Shown here: piece by piece, positions 16,954 to 26,829 of the stretch | How the letters are laid out: every line of letters starts with the position of its first letter | Numbering within the stretch: the stretch's first letter is position 1 | Assembly: GCA_001899205.1 (NCBI GenBank) | Contig: MKVL01000042.1 | Span: forward strand, 124,001 to 188,000 | Direction of reading: 5' to 3' | DNA: 64,000 nt | Origin: Mesorhizobium sp. 65-26 | GTDB taxonomy: Bacteria; Pseudomonadota; Alphaproteobacteria; Rhizobiales; Rhizobiaceae | Notes under the pieces: model-generated | Seen by the model: only the letters and a program-made list of their open reading frames with translations | What the model was told of the DNA's origin: nothing | The model's database searches: none | Program-made: the position numbers and the translations under genes

Positions 16954-17537
16954 CCCTTCGCTCCGATCTTCGTCTCGGTGCCGGCAAGCAGCCGGGAAAT
17001 GTTCGCCCGATGCTTGAAGAAGATCAGAATGCTCAGCACGACGAAGAGCAGCGCGGCCGCCGGCGTGCTCAGGAAATAGAGGGCGATCGGAATGATCACC
17101 GCTGCCGTCAGCGCGGCGAGCGACGAATAGCGGAACAGGAACGCCACGGCGAGCCAGACGATGGCGAAGACCACGGCAGCCTGCCAGGCGAGGCCGATGA
17201 GCACGCCGAGATAGGTGGCGACACCCTTGCCGCCCTTGAAGCCGAGCCAGACCGGAAAGAGATGGCCGAGAAAGGCGCCGAGGCCCGCCCACAACCCGAG
17301 ATCCGGGCCGAACCTGGCGGCGATCAGAACGGCTGCCGTTCCCTTGAGCGCATCCAGCAGCAGCGTGGCCGCGGCGAGGCCCTTGTTGCCGGTGCGGAGC
17401 ACATTGGTGGCGCCGATATTGCCGGAGCCGATCTTGCGAACGTCGCCGAGTCCTGCCGCGCGGGTGAGCAGGAGCCCAAACGGAATCGAGCCGAGCAGGT
17501 AGCCGAACACCAGCGCCAGGACGATGCCGTAGCTCAT
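16950..17537 (-). CDS. plsY: Acyl-phosphate:glycerol-3-phosphate acyltransferase PlsY
   Basis: This 195-residue, multi-spanning membrane enzyme uses acyl-phosphate to acylate glycerol 3-phosphate, the first step of phospholipid synthesis. Typical motifs are [29 protein letters not shown] (phosphate site), and [14 protein letters not shown], with about five helices. Length matches the family (about 200). It overlaps dprA by four bases and lies 40 bases after the dihydroorotase-like gene, so it is probably part of one transcript. Confidence 0.95.
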   Translation of the reverse strand: MSYGIVLALVFGYLLGSIPFGLLLTRAAGLGDVRKIGSGNIGATNVLRTGNKGLAAATLLLDALKGTAAVLIAARFGPDLGLWAGLGAFLGHLFPVWLGFKGGKGVATYLGVLIGLAWQAAVVFAIVWLAVAFLFRYSSLAALTAAVIIPIALYFLSTPAAALLFVVLSILIFFKHRANISRLLAGTETKIGAKG

Positions 17538-17577
17538 TGTTTTCCCCCTGTGATCGGCGCGAACCGCGCCGGCACGT

Positions 17578-18864
17578 TCAAGCCCGGAACACTGTGCGGC
17601 CCGCGACCATCGTTTGCAAGACCTTGCCCTGCAGCCGCGCGCCCTCGAAACAGGTGTTCTTGGAGCGGGACCGGATACCGGTCTCGCTGACGATCCAGGG
17701 TTCGTCTAGATCGACGAGGGCGAGGTCCGCGACGGCGCCAGGCTTCAGCGTGCCGCCCGGCAGGCCGAACAGCCTTGCCGGCGCGGTCGACACGGTTTCG
17801 ATCAGCCGGAGCAGGGGCACGTCGCCATTGTGATACAGCCTGAGCGCGGCACCCAGAAGCGTTTCCAGCCCGATCGCGCCGGCCGCGGCGTCTGCGAACG
17901 GCAGGCGCTTGGTGTCGACGTCCTGCGGATCGTGCGAGGACACGATGATGTCGATGGCGCCGTCGCGGATTGCCTCGATCATGGCCAGCCGGTCCTCCTC
18001 GGCGCGCAGCGGCGGCGTCAGCCGGAAGAAGGTGCGGTACTCGCCAACGTCCAGTTCGTTGAGCGACAGGTTATGGATGGCGACCCCTGCTGTGACATTC
18101 GCGCCGTCGGCCTTCGCGCGGCGCATGGCCTGCGCGGCCATGGCGGTCGAGATCTTGGCGGCGTGGTAGGTGCCACGGGTCAGCCTGGCGAGCGCCAGGT
18201 CGCGTTCGAGGGGGATCGCTTCGGCCTCGCGCGGAATGCCGGAAAGGCCGAGCCAGCTCGCATAAAGCCCTTCGTTCATGACACCGGAGGAGGCGAGGTC
18301 GGCATCCTGCGTCTCATGCGCGACGACGGCGCCAAAATCGCGCGCGTAGGTCAGCGCGCGGCGCATCACCAGGGCATTGGCGATGGTGTGCCGCCCATCG
18401 GTGAAGGCGACCGCGCCCGCCTCGCGCAGGAGGCCGAACTCGGTCATCTCCTGGCCATCGAGGCCCTTGGTGATGGCGGCAGCGGGGAAAATGTTGACGC
18501 TGGCCGTGTCGCGCGCGGTGCGCAGCACGAACTCGACGAGTGCGACATTGTCGATCACCGGATTGGTGTCGGGCATCATCACGATCGAGGTGACGCCACC
18601 GGCCGCCGCCGCAACGCTCGCCGAGGCGATCGTCTCGCGATGCTCGCCGCCGGGTTCGCCGATGAACACGCGGCCGTCGACCAGGCCAGGGATGATCGCC
18701 TTGCCCGAACAGTCGACGACATCGGCGCCTTGCGGCGTCCCCTGGTTCAGCGCGGCTTTGCCGGCGGCGGCGATCTTGCCGTCGGTGACGATGACGGTGC
18801 CGATCTCGTCGATGCCGCGCGCGGGGTCGATGACGCGGGCGCGCTCGAAAACCGTGGTGCTCAT
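17578..18864 (-). CDS. Dihydroorotase-like protein, probably non-catalytic (PyrC'/PyrX type)
   Basis: This 428-residue amidohydrolase-fold protein resembles dihydroorotase throughout, but the metal ligands are gone. The HxH expected after PGLVD is R65-V-F67, the TDHAP segment near residue 307 is SSHDPQ, and the second His of the HHL motif is Asn (AIHNLSL). Such proteins, encoded next to pyrB, are known in Pseudomonas and other bacteria as inactive subunits needed to build aspartate carbamoyltransferase. It overlaps pyrB by ATGA. A catalytic pyrC must lie elsewhere. Annotation as active dihydroorotase would be misleading. Confidence 0.88.
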   Translation of the reverse strand: MSTTVFERARVIDPARGIDEIGTVIVTDGKIAAAGKAALNQGTPQGADVVDCSGKAIIPGLVDGRVFIGEPGGEHRETIASASVAAAAGGVTSIVMMPDTNPVIDNVALVEFVLRTARDTASVNIFPAAAITKGLDGQEMTEFGLLREAGAVAFTDGRHTIANALVMRRALTYARDFGAVVAHETQDADLASSGVMNEGLYASWLGLSGIPREAEAIPLERDLALARLTRGTYHAAKISTAMAAQAMRRAKADGANVTAGVAIHNLSLNELDVGEYRTFFRLTPPLRAEEDRLAMIEAIRDGAIDIIVSSHDPQDVDTKRLPFADAAAGAIGLETLLGAALRLYHNGDVPLLRLIETVSTAPARLFGLPGGTLKPGAVADLALVDLDEPWIVSETGIRSRSKNTCFEGARLQGKVLQTMVAGRTVFRA

Positions 18865-19826
18865 GCGCCGCGACCCTCCTGGTTGCGGCGGGGGTCGAGC
18901 AGCGCCTCCATCACCGCCATGCGCACGGCGACGCCCATCTCGACCTGTTCCTGAATGACGCTTTGCGGCCCGTCGGCGATCGCCGAGGCGATCTCGACGC
19001 CGCGATTCATCGGGCCGGGGTGCATCACCAGCGCGTCGTCCTTGGCGGCCTTCAGCTTCTCGGCATCCAGGCCGTAGTAGCGGAAATACTCGCGCACCGA
19101 AGGCACGAAGGCGCCTTCCATGCGCTCGCGCTGCAGGCGCAGCATCATGACGACATCGGCGTCCTTCAACCCTTCCGCCATCGAGCGGGTGACGATGACG
19201 CCCATCGTCTCGATACCGGCGGGCAGGAGTGTCGAGGGCGCGACGACACGCACCTGCGCGCCCAGTGCGTTCAGCAACATGATGTTGGAGCGGGCGACTC
19301 GCGAGTGCAGGATGTCGCCGCAGATGGCGACGATCAGCTTCGACAGCGGCCCCTTGGCGCGTCGGATCGTTAGCGCGTCGAGCAAGGCCTGCGTCGGATG
19401 TTCATGCGCGCCGTCGCCGGCATTGACTACGGAGCAGCCGACCTTCTGCGCCAGAAGAGCCGCCGCGCCCGCCGACTGGTGTCGGATGATGAGGATATCC
19501 GGCCGCATGGCATTGAGCGTCATGGCGGTGTCGATGAGCGTCTCGCCCTTTTTCACCGAGGAGGACGCGACCGACATGTTCATGACGTCGGCGCCAAGCC
19601 GCTTGCCGGCCAGTTCGAAGGACGATTGGGTGCGCGTCGACGCCTCGTAGAACAGGTTGATCTGGGTGCGGCCCCGGAGCGTCGAGGTCTTTTTCTCCGG
19701 CTGCCGTGAAATCGCCACGGCCCGGTCAGCACGATCGAGCAAAAGCTCGATGTCGCCGGGGGAAAGATCGCGGATGCCCAGAAGATGGCGGTGAGGAAAG
19801 AGCGGCAGGGACGAAGCGTCGGTCAT
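18861..19826 (-). CDS. pyrB: Aspartate carbamoyltransferase catalytic subunit
   Basis: This 321-residue enzyme joins carbamoyl phosphate and aspartate in the first committed step of UMP synthesis. The carbamoyl-phosphate motif [11 protein letters not shown], the [10 protein letters not shown] segment and the aspartate-side [10 protein letters not shown] loop are all present. The next gene (overlap ATGA) is the dihydroorotase-like partner, and no pyrI regulatory subunit follows, consistent with the class A ATCase dodecamer of PyrB with an inactive PyrC' (inference). Confidence 0.95.
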   Translation of the reverse strand: MTDASSLPLFPHRHLLGIRDLSPGDIELLLDRADRAVAISRQPEKKTSTLRGRTQINLFYEASTRTQSSFELAGKRLGADVMNMSVASSSVKKGETLIDTAMTLNAMRPDILIIRHQSAGAAALLAQKVGCSVVNAGDGAHEHPTQALLDALTIRRAKGPLSKLIVAICGDILHSRVARSNIMLLNALGAQVRVVAPSTLLPAGIETMGVIVTRSMAEGLKDADVVMMLRLQRERMEGAFVPSVREYFRYYGLDAEKLKAAKDDALVMHPGPMNRGVEIASAIADGPQSVIQEQVEMGVAVRMAVMEALLDPRRNQEGRGA

Positions 19827-20010
19827 CTCAAGGCGCTGCTATAGGGTGCGGTTTTTCCGGCCGCAAGCGTCAGCTTTGGATTGCGGCCGTTCTCCCCGGT
19901 ATTTTCGTCGCGCGCCTTGCTTGGCTTGGGCTATAAGGCCCAGATGGCCCGGATTCGAGACCGTGCCCCGCAAATGGTAAGGATCTTTCTTGCCAACAGA
20001 AGGATTGGGC

Positions 20011-21639
20011 GTGACCGACGACGTGATCAACCAGCCGCCGCCGCTGACGGGCGGCAACGCCTGGCGGGGCGATCCGTTGCTGATTCAGCTTGCCGAGCGC
20101 TTCTCCGATCCCGTCCGCAAGGATCTCGACGGCCTCGGCCGCTTCGTGATGACCCAGGAGGCGCAGGAACTGGCCCGCCTCGCCAACACTGAGACGCCGA
20201 AGCTCAAAACGCATGACCGGCAGGGCCGGCGCATCGACCTCGTGGAATTTCACCCCGCCTATCACGCGCTGATGCGCCGTTCCGTGGCGAGTGGCCTTCA
20301 TTCCTCGGTCTGGGAAAATGGCGAGGCGGAGATCGGCCGCCGCCATCAGGTCAGGGCCGCCCGCTTCTATCTAACAGCCGAGCTGGAGACCGGGCATCTG
20401 TGCCCGATCACCATGACCAGCGCATCGCTCGCCGCGCTGATGGCGAGCCCGAAGCTGTTCCGCGAATGGGCGCCCCGGGTGACCACCCGCAAATATGACC
20501 AGAGCCAGAAGCCGCCGGTGGAGAAGACCGGATTGACGCTCGGCATGGGCATGACGGAGAAGCAGGGGGGCACGGATGTTCGTGCCAACATCACCAAGGC
20601 CGAGCGTGTCGGCAGCGGGTTTCACCGGCTGACCGGCCACAAATGGTTCATGTCGGCGCCGATGTCGGATGCGTTCCTGGTGCTCGGCCAGGCGCCCGAA
20701 GGCCTCTCTTGCTTTCTTGTGCCGCGCCTGCTGGGCGACGGCTCTGGAAATGGCTTTCGCTTCCAGCGTCTCAAGGACAAGCTCGGCAACCGCTCCAACG
20801 CCTCGTCGGAGGTGGAATTCGTCAACGCCATCGGTGAGATGGTCGGGGAGCCTGGAGCAGGCGTCAAGACAATCATGGACATGGTAACGCTGACCCGGCT
20901 CGACTGCGCGGTCGCGTCCTCGGCGATCATGCGGGCCGGCCTCGCGGAGGCTGTCCATCACTGCCGCCATCGCCAGGTGTTCGGCTCCAATCTGGTTGAT
21001 CAGCCGCTGATGCAGCGCGTGCTCGCGGACATGGCGCTGGACGTTGCCGCGGCGACCGCCTTGTCCTTCCGCCTGGCACGCTCCTTCGACGAGGCGGCGA
21101 GCGATCGCGGAGAGGCCGCGTTTGCGCGGGCGATGACGCCGGTCGTGAAATACTGGGTCTGCAAGATCGCGCCGCCGCTGCTTTACGAGGCGATGGAGAG
21201 CCTGGGCGGCAATGGCTATGTCGAGGAGGCGCCGCTCGCCCGCTACTATCGCGAGGCACCGGTCAACGCCATCTGGGAAGGATCGGGCAATGTCATGGCG
21301 CTCGACGTGCTGCGTGTGCTCGGCCGCGCGCCGGGCCTGTTCGAGGAGGTCCTGGCCGGCATCGATCGCGACCTCGGCGCCGGCGGACGTGGCACGATAG
21401 GGGTGCTGAAGGCGGCGATGCAGGTCGCCGCCTCGGACGAAGGGTCGGCGCGGATCCTCACCGAACAACTGGCGCTGTCGGCGGCCGCCGCGGAGCTGCG
21501 GCGGCTCGGGGCAGGGCGCATCGCGGATGCCTTCGTCGAGACTAGGCTCGCCGGCCAGTGGCGCAATACCTATGGCATGCTCGATTCGCGGCACGACGCC
21601 CGCATGATCATCGACACGCTCTACCCGCCGACGACCTGA
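20011..21639 (+). CDS. Acyl-CoA dehydrogenase family protein, AidB-like
   Basis: This 542-residue flavoprotein is close in length and layout to E. coli AidB (541), an acyl-CoA dehydrogenase relative that binds DNA and is induced by alkylation. Seen are the FAD-contact segment CPITMTSAS, MGMTEKQGGTDV, LTGHKWFMSAPMSDAFLVL, and the C-terminal EALGGNGY-like ESLGGNGYVEE with YREAPVNAIWEGSGNVMALD. The GTG at 20011 follows AGAAGGA; the in-frame TTG at 19990 lacks a site. It may be an isovaleryl-type dehydrogenase or AidB proper; the physiological substrate is unknown. It diverges from pyrB. Confidence 0.85.
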   Translation: MTDDVINQPPPLTGGNAWRGDPLLIQLAERFSDPVRKDLDGLGRFVMTQEAQELARLANTETPKLKTHDRQGRRIDLVEFHPAYHALMRRSVASGLHSSVWENGEAEIGRRHQVRAARFYLTAELETGHLCPITMTSASLAALMASPKLFREWAPRVTTRKYDQSQKPPVEKTGLTLGMGMTEKQGGTDVRANITKAERVGSGFHRLTGHKWFMSAPMSDAFLVLGQAPEGLSCFLVPRLLGDGSGNGFRFQRLKDKLGNRSNASSEVEFVNAIGEMVGEPGAGVKTIMDMVTLTRLDCAVASSAIMRAGLAEAVHHCRHRQVFGSNLVDQPLMQRVLADMALDVAAATALSFRLARSFDEAASDRGEAAFARAMTPVVKYWVCKIAPPLLYEAMESLGGNGYVEEAPLARYYREAPVNAIWEGSGNVMALDVLRVLGRAPGLFEEVLAGIDRDLGAGGRGTIGVLKAAMQVAASDEGSARILTEQLALSAAAAELRRLGAGRIADAFVETRLAGQWRNTYGMLDSRHDARMIIDTLYPPTT

Positions 21640-21845
21640 TCCCTTCGCCAACCAATCCCGAACGCTCGCTGAGCCGGATTTTGAGGGCGCGGCCATCGCC
21701 ATGCCGCGCTGTCGGCTGCCTGTGGATTGTCGTTAACCTTAACAAATAGTTTCCATTGCGGCGGGCGCCCGTAAAGCCCACTGTCCTGGGCGGATTAAGG
21801 ATTGGTTAACCATGCCACTCCCTTGCCCCACGAAGCAGGAAAGCC

Positions 21846-22394
21846 ATGCGGCACCTCTTGAGCTCCTTTCTGGCCTTGCACTGGGCGATCGTATTCGCCC
21901 TGCTGGCCTTCGTCTGCATTGACCGCAGCCGGGGTGTCGCGGCGGCGTTGAGCGTGCTTGGCGGATCGCTTCATGGCCAAGCCGCCGATGTCGACAATGT
22001 GATGATCGTCGCGCCGTTGGCCACGGCGCTGCTCGTCGTTTCCATGTTGTTCTGCTGGACTTTGGTCGAGACCATCGCCAATGGCGCTGGGACGTCCGCA
22101 GGCGTGGCGCGCCTCGCCTTCATCGGCGCGTGCGGTGTGCTGTCGCTCATGCTCGTAGGCGGCACCGTGCAGGGCGTGAAGGACCTTTTCCTGATCGTAT
22201 CGGTGCAGTTGGCGGCGTTGCTGGCGTCCTACATGGCGATGCAGACCGAGCAACGCGCGGCTGAACCCGCCACGGTTGCCGCCAATCGAGATATCCGGAG
22301 CGTGGCGCGGGCGATGGCAAGAGGGGCGGCGCATACCTCCATGCTCTCGCGCATTTCCGGCCGCACCGACATGAACGGGAAGGATAGTCGCTGA
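21846..22394 (+). CDS. Hypothetical membrane protein, four predicted helices
   Basis: I do not recognise this 182-residue protein. It has four clear hydrophobic segments: about residues 5-22, 53-75, 88-107 and 114-130, followed by a soluble, Ala/Arg-rich tail of about 50 residues. The ATG at 21846 has AGGAAAGCC ahead of it. The last base of its stop is the first of the next ATG, so the two genes are translationally coupled and likely act together. Confidence 0.7.
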   Translation: MRHLLSSFLALHWAIVFALLAFVCIDRSRGVAAALSVLGGSLHGQAADVDNVMIVAPLATALLVVSMLFCWTLVETIANGAGTSAGVARLAFIGACGVLSLMLVGGTVQGVKDLFLIVSVQLAALLASYMAMQTEQRAAEPATVAANRDIRSVARAMARGAAHTSMLSRISGRTDMNGKDSR

Positions 22395-22705
22395 TGCGCT
22401 ACATCTTCGCGCTCTGGGCGGCACCGATGCTCTTGTTCTGGGGGTGGTTCTTCCTGTCGCTCAACGACATCAATTTCGGCTCGATCATGCTGAGCCGGCA
22501 ATTGCATGATCTCGTCTTCCAGCTTTACGGCCAGATGCTCGGTATCGACCCCGCGACGATCCCCGGTCTTGTGGCGAAGGCCTGCGTGTTCGACGGACTG
22601 CTGCTGATGGCGCTGTGGGCTTTCCGCCGACGCAAGGCAATCCTCGCATGGATCCGTGGCCTGCGCGGCGACGATTCCACTCAGGAACCGACGCCCAGCG
22701 CCTGA
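22394..22705 (+). CDS. Small membrane protein, DUF6105-like
   Basis: This 103-residue protein has an N-terminal hydrophobic helix followed by [14 protein letters not shown] and a second helix near residues 66-80, then a basic tail. The start [20 protein letters not shown] and the SLNDINFG motif recall the DUF6105 proteins of Hyphomicrobiales, though I cannot check this. It overlaps the upstream gene by one base (TGATG). Its 3' end runs 25 bases into the convergent ruvX. Confidence 0.65.
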   Translation: MRYIFALWAAPMLLFWGWFFLSLNDINFGSIMLSRQLHDLVFQLYGQMLGIDPATIPGLVAKACVFDGLLLMALWAFRRRKAILAWIRGLRGDDSTQEPTPSA

Positions 22706-23157
22706 AGCCTGTCGAGAGCACCCTGCAGGATGAAGGCGGCGGCCGCCGAATCGATTTTGGTCGCACGCTTGCCGCGCGAAAAATCCATTTCGATCAGGGT
22801 GCGCTCCGCCGCCACCGTCGACAGCCTCTCGTCCCAAAGAATGAAGGGCAGGGCGGTCATCGCCGCCATGTTGCGGGCGAAGGCGCGGGATTTCTGAGCG
22901 CGTGGGCCTTCCGTGCCATCCATGTTGATCGGCAGGCCAAGAACCACGGCGCCGACATTCTCCTTGTCGAGCAGGGCCAGCAGCGTCGTCGCGTCGAGCG
23001 TGAATTTGCGGCGGATGATGACGGGCCGGGGGTGAGCGAAGGAAAGGCCCCTGTCGGAAACCGCCACGCCGATCGTCTTGTCGCCGAGATCGAGGCCGGC
23101 CAAGGTCTTGCCCGCATCGAGCCTGGCCGGCAGTTCCTCTATCGCTATGATGTTCAA
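22681..23157 (-). CDS. ruvX: Putative pre-16S rRNA nuclease / Holliday junction resolvase YqgF
   Basis: This 158-residue RNase H-fold nuclease is the YqgF family, which trims 16S rRNA precursors and has been proposed to resolve Holliday junctions. The first catalytic Asp lies in [17 protein letters not shown], and later motifs [13 protein letters not shown] and [11 protein letters not shown] supply the remaining acidic residues. Its 3' end overlaps the convergent membrane protein gene by 25 bases. Confidence 0.9.
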   Translation of the reverse strand: MNIIAIEELPARLDAGKTLAGLDLGDKTIGVAVSDRGLSFAHPRPVIIRRKFTLDATTLLALLDKENVGAVVLGLPINMDGTEGPRAQKSRAFARNMAAMTALPFILWDERLSTVAAERTLIEMDFSRGKRATKIDSAAAAFILQGALDRLQALGVGS

Positions 23158-23225
23158 TGGCTGTCCTTTGATTTGGAGCGCAGCCGTTCTATCTTCTGGC
23201 CGAGCAAAAATCGAGGAACCAATCC

Positions 23226-23933
23226 ATGAAGTTGACCTGGTACGGCCATTCCGCCTTTCGCATCGAAACGGCGGACGCGAAAATCCTCATCGATCCCTAT
23301 CTGATCGGCAATCCGTCATGGACGGGTGGGTGGGAAGGGCCGGCCGAGGGCGTCACCCACGTTCTCCTGACCCATGGCCACAACGACCACGTCAGCGGCG
23401 CCGTGGAGGTGCTGCAGAAGAGCGGCGCCCAACTGGTCGCCAATTTCGAGATCTGCATGTTTCTTGTCGGCAAGGGCGTCAGCGACAAGAAGATCAACCC
23501 CGGCAATATCGGCGGTACGGTGGATTGCGGCGGCTTCACGACCACCTTCGTGCAGGCGCTGCATTCGTCGTCCTTCGCCGGCGATGGCGGACTCAACACC
23601 TATCTCGGCAATCCGGGCGGGCTGGTCCTGCATTTCCCCGAGGACAAGACGCTCTACCATATGGGCGACACCGACATCTTCTCCGACATGGCGCTGATCA
23701 ACGAGCTGCACGAGCCCAGGATCGGCATCGTGCCGATCGGCGACCGCTTCACTATGGGCGGTGCGGTGGCGGCCCTCGCCTGCCGCCGCTTCTTCCAGTT
23801 CGAAACCGCGATCCCCTGCCATTTCGGCACGTTCCCGATGCTCGACGCGACCGCGGAGAAATTCGAGACTGGGATGGCCGGTTCGGGTGTGAAAGTGGCT
23901 CTGCCTCGCATCGGCGAAACGATCACCCTGTAA
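23226..23933 (+). CDS. Metal-dependent hydrolase, UPF0173 metallo-beta-lactamase fold
   Basis: This 235-residue protein is a compact MBL-fold hydrolase of the UlaG-like UPF0173 family. The metal-binding motif is [10 protein letters not shown] (HxHxDH), followed by a His in LHSSSF and [12 protein letters not shown] (the bridging Asp), and a final His in CHFGTF. The substrate is unknown. The start ATG follows a GAGGAACCA site. It diverges from ruvX across 68 bases. Confidence 0.88.
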   Translation: MKLTWYGHSAFRIETADAKILIDPYLIGNPSWTGGWEGPAEGVTHVLLTHGHNDHVSGAVEVLQKSGAQLVANFEICMFLVGKGVSDKKINPGNIGGTVDCGGFTTTFVQALHSSSFAGDGGLNTYLGNPGGLVLHFPEDKTLYHMGDTDIFSDMALINELHEPRIGIVPIGDRFTMGGAVAALACRRFFQFETAIPCHFGTFPMLDATAEKFETGMAGSGVKVALPRIGETITL

Positions 23934-23949
23934 AAAGCGGAATCAAATC

Positions 23950-24366
23950 ATGCATCTGGGGCGATCGCTTTGCATTTCAGTGCTGTTTGCCTCCTCGCCC
24001 GCGTTCGCGGGCGAGGATTTCATTGAAGGGGTCTATCTGCAGTCCGAGGACCTCTGCGCGCAGGCCAGGAAGGATTCGCTCCAGACGCTGATCGATGCCG
24101 GCAACATCATGCTGTCGTCGCGGGGGCTGCAGGGTGTCGAATACAATTGCGAGTTCGTCCAGGTGACGAAGGCCAAGACGGCGCCGAGCTGGGCGGTGAC
24201 CGCAATCTGCCAGGAGCCCGGTTATGTCTTCCCCGACGTGCTTTCGGTCACGCGGGTCAACCAGACCCAGGTCGACCTGGTTTCGGTGCGACCTGCCGAG
24301 GACGAGGGCGAGAGCGTCAGCAACAGCGGCAGCTACTATCTGTGCGACGGGGTTGCGTTGCCATAA
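23950..24366 (+). CDS. Hypothetical secreted protein
   Basis: I do not recognise this 138-residue protein. It begins with a short signal peptide ([20 protein letters not shown], cleavage probably after AFA), and the mature part has four Cys (EDLCAQ, YNCEF, AICQEP, YLCDG) well spaced for two disulphides. That suggests a small periplasmic domain. It is 16 bases after the MBL hydrolase gene in the same direction. Confidence 0.65.
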   Translation: MHLGRSLCISVLFASSPAFAGEDFIEGVYLQSEDLCAQARKDSLQTLIDAGNIMLSSRGLQGVEYNCEFVQVTKAKTAPSWAVTAICQEPGYVFPDVLSVTRVNQTQVDLVSVRPAEDEGESVSNSGSYYLCDGVALP

Positions 24367-24413
24367 AGCACGACGGTCCCGGCATCATTCGTCGCTTCGC
24401 GGGCACGCGCATG

Positions 24414-24442
24414 TTGCACCGCGCGCCGGGCGCCGCTATAGC
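24414..24442 (+). promoter_or_regulatory. Candidate promoter for gatC-GNAT-gatA
   Basis: TTGCAC (24414-24419), 17 bases, TATAGC (24437-24442), 28 bases before the gatC ATG. The CTATAG core is common in promoters of this group. Confidence 0.5.
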
Positions 24443-24469
24443 CCGCACTGGTTTTCCCGAGGCACGAAC

Positions 24470-24757
24470 ATGTCCGTTGATGTCAAGACCGTGAAGCGCG
24501 TCGCCCATCTTGCCCGCATTGCTGTGAGCGAGGAGGACGCCCAGCGCATGACCGGCGAATTGAATGCCATCCTGGGCTTTGTCGAGCAGCTCAACGAGGT
24601 GGATGTCGCCGGTGTCGAGCCGATGACGTCGGTCACCCCGATGGAGATGAAGAAGCGCCAGGACGTCGTCACCGACGGCAGCAAGGCCGCCGACATCGTC
24701 GCCAACGCGCCGGCCACCGAAGAGAACTTCTTCCTCGTTCCGAAGGTGGTGGAGTAG
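24470..24757 (+). CDS. gatC: Aspartyl/glutamyl-tRNA amidotransferase subunit C
   Basis: This 95-residue subunit holds GatA and GatB together in the complex that amidates misacylated Glu-tRNA(Gln) and Asp-tRNA(Asn). It shows the GatC pattern [40 protein letters not shown] and a C-terminal FFLVPKVVE. The ATG at 24470 is chosen over a longer frame through the previous gene. A GNAT gene lies between it and gatA. Confidence 0.93.
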   Translation: MSVDVKTVKRVAHLARIAVSEEDAQRMTGELNAILGFVEQLNEVDVAGVEPMTSVTPMEMKKRQDVVTDGSKAADIVANAPATEENFFLVPKVVE

Positions 24758-24763
24758 GGCGCG

Positions 24764-25222
24764 ATGGCCATTGAGATCGCCGTCGAGACGCCGCTGCAGG
24801 ACGACGTGCGCGCGCTGGTCGCCGAGCTCAACGCCACGCTGCTCGAACTGACGCCGCCCGAACATTGCTACCACCTGACGGTGGAGCAGATGGCTGGCGA
24901 CGATACGACCGTTTTCATCGCTCGCGACAGTGGCCTTGCCGTCGGCTGCGGTGCGCTCAAGCGCCACGAAGGCGCCGTCGGCGAGGTCAAGCGCATGTAT
25001 ACGCGGCCGTCGCATCGCGGCCGGAAGATCGGCGTACGGATCGTCGAGCGGGTCGAGGCGCTGGCGCGGCAGGAAGGCTACAGGCGCCTGGTTCTCGAAA
25101 CCGGTGATCGCCATCCCGCCGCATGGACCGTCTATGAACGCGCCGGATTCTCACGTTGCGGTCCGGTGCTGGATTATCCCGACTCCAAATGGTCGGTGTT
25201 TTACGAAAAGAGCCTTGCCTGA
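24764..25222 (+). CDS. GNAT family N-acetyltransferase
   Basis: This 152-residue protein is a single GNAT acyltransferase domain. The acetyl-CoA loop is [18 protein letters not shown] (R/Q-x-x-G-x-G/A), with the core strand [22 protein letters not shown] typical of the PhnO/YpeA-like subgroup. The substrate is unknown. It sits seven bases after gatC and its stop shares one base with the gatA start (TGATG), so it is embedded in the gat transcript. Confidence 0.85.
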   Translation: MAIEIAVETPLQDDVRALVAELNATLLELTPPEHCYHLTVEQMAGDDTTVFIARDSGLAVGCGALKRHEGAVGEVKRMYTRPSHRGRKIGVRIVERVEALARQEGYRRLVLETGDRHPAAWTVYERAGFSRCGPVLDYPDSKWSVFYEKSLA

Positions 25223-26787
25223 TGAGCGACCTCACACACCTCACCATTTCGGCGGCGCGCGCCAAGCTGCGCGCCAAGGAAATCACCGCGACCGAGATCA
25301 CCGAGGCGTATCTCGGCGCCATCGAGCGCGCCAACCCGGCGCTCAACGCCTATATCGCCGTCACGGATGACAAGGCGCGCGCCATGGCCAAGGCTTCCGA
25401 CGCCAGGTTGGCGAAGGGCGAGGGCGGCTCCCTCGAGGGTATTCCGCTCGGCATCAAGGACCTGTTCGCGACTGAAGGCGTGCACACGCAGGCCTGCAGC
25501 CACGTGCTCGACGGCTTCAAGCCGCGCTACGAATCGACAGTCACAGCCAATCTCTGGGCCGATGGCGCGGTCATGCTGGGCAAGCTCAACATGGACGAGT
25601 TCGCCATGGGATCGTCCAACGAGACGTCCTATTACGGCCCCGTCATCAACCCATGGCGGCGTTCGAGTCTGCAGACGACCGTGAAGCCGACCATCCATGA
25701 TGGCGGCGGCGGGTTTGTTACGCCCGGCGGTGTCGAGCAGAGCCGCAGCTATGACAACATGCAGCTTGTGCCGGGCGGCTCCTCGGGTGGATCGGCTTCC
25801 GCCGTCTCGGCCTTCCTGTGCGCCGGCGCCACCGCGACCGACACGGGCGGCTCGATCCGCCAGCCGGCGGCCTTCACCGGCACGGTCGGAATCAAGCCTA
25901 CCTACGGACGCTGCTCTCGCTGGGGCATCGTTGCCTTCGCGTCCTCGCTCGACCAGGCCGGCCCGATCGCGCGCGACGTGCGCGACGCCGCGATCCTGCT
26001 GAAGTCGATGGCTTCGGTTGATCCGAAGGATACGACCTCGGTAGATCGCCCCGTGCCGGACTACGAAGCGGCGATCGGCAGATCCGTGAAGGGCATGAAG
26101 GTCGGCATTCCCCGGGAGTATCGCGTCGACGGCATGCCTGAGGACATCGAGGCGCTCTGGCAGCAGGGCATCGCCTGGCTGCGTGACGCCGGCGCCGAGA
26201 TCGTGGACATCTCGCTTCCGCATACCAAATACGCGCTGCCGGCCTACTACATCGTCGCCCCGGCCGAAGCCTCGTCCAACCTCGCACGCTATGATGGCGT
26301 CCGCTACGGCCTGCGCGTGCCGGGCAAGGACATCGTCGATATGTATGAGAATACGCGCGCTGCCGGCTTCGGTCGCGAAGTCAAGCGTCGCATCATGATC
26401 GGCACCTATGTGCTGTCCGCCGGCTACTATGACGCCTACTATCTGCAGGCCCAGAAGGTGCGTACCCTCATCAAGCGGGACTTCGAGAACGTCTTCGCCG
26501 CCGGCGTCGACGTCATCCTGACCCCGGCGACGCCGTCGGCTGCCTTCGGCGTGGCGGACGAGGACATGGCGGCCGATCCGGTCAAGATGTATCTCAACGA
26601 CATCTTCACCGTCACGGTGAACATGGCCGGCCTGCCCGGCATTTCGGTGCCGGCGGGGCTCGACGCCAAGGGGTTGCCGCTCGGGCTGCAGCTCATCGGC
26701 AGGCCGTTCGAGGAAGAAACGCTGTTCCAGACCGCAGAGGTCATCGAGCGCGCCGCTGGCACCTTCCAGCCGGAAAAGTGGTGGTAG
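25222..26787 (+). CDS. gatA: Aspartyl/glutamyl-tRNA amidotransferase subunit A
   Basis: This 521-residue amidase subunit releases ammonia from Gln or Asn for tRNA-dependent amidation. The Ser-cisSer-Lys triad is seen as [19 protein letters not shown] and [11 protein letters not shown]. Compared with the roughly 493 residues usual for rhizobial GatA, about 28 extra residues lie between NPWRR and LVPGG (bases 25660-25764). The ATG at 25222 is chosen because the GNAT stop overlaps it and the known N-terminus starts near here. gatB is not in the immediate neighbourhood. Confidence 0.92.
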   Translation: MSDLTHLTISAARAKLRAKEITATEITEAYLGAIERANPALNAYIAVTDDKARAMAKASDARLAKGEGGSLEGIPLGIKDLFATEGVHTQACSHVLDGFKPRYESTVTANLWADGAVMLGKLNMDEFAMGSSNETSYYGPVINPWRRSSLQTTVKPTIHDGGGGFVTPGGVEQSRSYDNMQLVPGGSSGGSASAVSAFLCAGATATDTGGSIRQPAAFTGTVGIKPTYGRCSRWGIVAFASSLDQAGPIARDVRDAAILLKSMASVDPKDTTSVDRPVPDYEAAIGRSVKGMKVGIPREYRVDGMPEDIEALWQQGIAWLRDAGAEIVDISLPHTKYALPAYYIVAPAEASSNLARYDGVRYGLRVPGKDIVDMYENTRAAGFGREVKRRIMIGTYVLSAGYYDAYYLQAQKVRTLIKRDFENVFAAGVDVILTPATPSAAFGVADEDMAADPVKMYLNDIFTVTVNMAGLPGISVPAGLDAKGLPLGLQLIGRPFEEETLFQTAEVIERAAGTFQPEKWW

Positions 26788-26829
26788 GGGTATTCCCTAG
26801 CTGACAAGGATCTTGGACGGAGCTGAGGA

